Notes under the pieces: generated by a model
The model's database searches: none
Told to the model about the DNA's origin: nothing
What the model saw: only the letters and a program-made list of their open reading frames with translations
Program-made: the position numbers and the translations under genes
Source: Inia geoffrensis
Lineage: Eukaryota; Chordata; Mammalia; Artiodactyla; Iniidae
Length of the DNA: 64,000 nucleotides
Assembly: GCA_036417435.1 (NCBI GenBank)
Contig: CM070901.1
Coordinates: 163,266,044-163,330,043, forward strand
Direction: 5' to 3'
Shown: positions 63,885-64,000 of the stretch, piece after piece
Layout: the number at the start of each line of letters is the position of its first letter
How positions within the stretch are numbered: the first letter of the stretch is position 1

Positions 63885-64000
63885 ATAAACCCACGCACAT
63901 ATGGCCACCTTATCTTTGATAAAGGAGGCAAGAGTATACAATGGAGGAAAGACTGCCTCTTCAATAAGTGGTGCTGGGAAAACTGGACAGCTACACGTAA
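63885..64000 (+). mobile_element. L1 ORF2 fragment at window edge
   Basis: CACATATGGCCACCTTATC…GGTGCTGGGAAAACTGGACAG; runs off the window. Confidence 0.88.

Larger units (their letters stand above)
40131..64000 (-). other. EPB41: EPB41 intron 1 (3' part), no exon found
   Basis: Nearly 24 kb upstream of the first coding exon. In human the noncoding first exons lie far upstream, so this is read as intron. No CpG-island-like stretch is visible; the GC-rich patches are SINEs. 40170-41260, 42070-42980, 43680-44900, 49090-50560, 50620-51730, 58260-59180, 60240-60890 and 61480-61970 have no feature I recognise beyond low-complexity bits. Confidence 0.7.

Overview
The window is nuclear DNA of a mammal, almost certainly a cetacean. 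It has about thirty copies of tRNA-derived SINEs of the whale/hippo/ruminant (CHR-like) kind with intact-looking target duplications, mixed with artiodactyl-type L1 3' ends, a bovine-type mariner and the usual eutherian MIR, L2, MER and Charlie fossils. There is no bacterial or viral gene organisation. The cetacean call rests on the repeat style and is an inference.

One protein-coding gene was found: the 5' half of EPB41 (erythroid membrane protein 4.1, 4.1R), on the minus strand. Eight coding exons are placed to the base: 39656-40130 (upstream start codon AUG-1), 36069-36281 (downstream start codon AUG-2), 33001-33105, 25969-26011, 18944-19019, 16665-16883, 5719-5806 and 1375-1527. All eight have AG acceptors and GT donors, and all phases join. 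Together they encode residues 1-455: the N-terminal headpiece (1-209) and most of the FERM domain (from residue 210). The rest of FERM, the spectrin-actin binding region and the C-terminal domain lie beyond base 1. The noncoding first exons and promoters were not found, so 40131-64000 is read as intron 1. The first coding exon keeps a second AG exactly 17 nt after the first. Using one or the other keeps or removes AUG-1, which is the known switch between the long form and the 80-kDa red-cell form.

The rest is intronic and mostly repeats. I use three labels for the tRNA-derived SINEs. The long type is about 310-360 bp, with a head containing AGTGGTTAAGAATC, a body with repeated CACAACTACTGA, GAAGACCCAA near the end and an AAATAAAT tail. 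The short type is about 200 bp, contains GTGGTTGAGAGTC and GGAGCGGCTGGGC and ends GTACCGC plus poly-A. The compact type is about 140 bp, with head GGAATTCCCTGGC. I count 12 long, 15 short and 3 compact copies. Many split older elements: a Charlie1-like hAT (11230-13955), a MER2-like Tigger (59192-59733), an L1 (53710-54952), an older L1 (55085-55690) and the 3' side of a mariner (29724-30863).

No new multi-gene system is present. The observations most worth checking are the conserved 17-nt start-codon switch, a Gly-to-Ser change beside the band-3 binding motif, three poly-A retrocopies of unusual origin (an LTR-like sequence, an unidentified transcript end inside an L1, and a candidate processed pseudogene), and an old 57-bp minisatellite.
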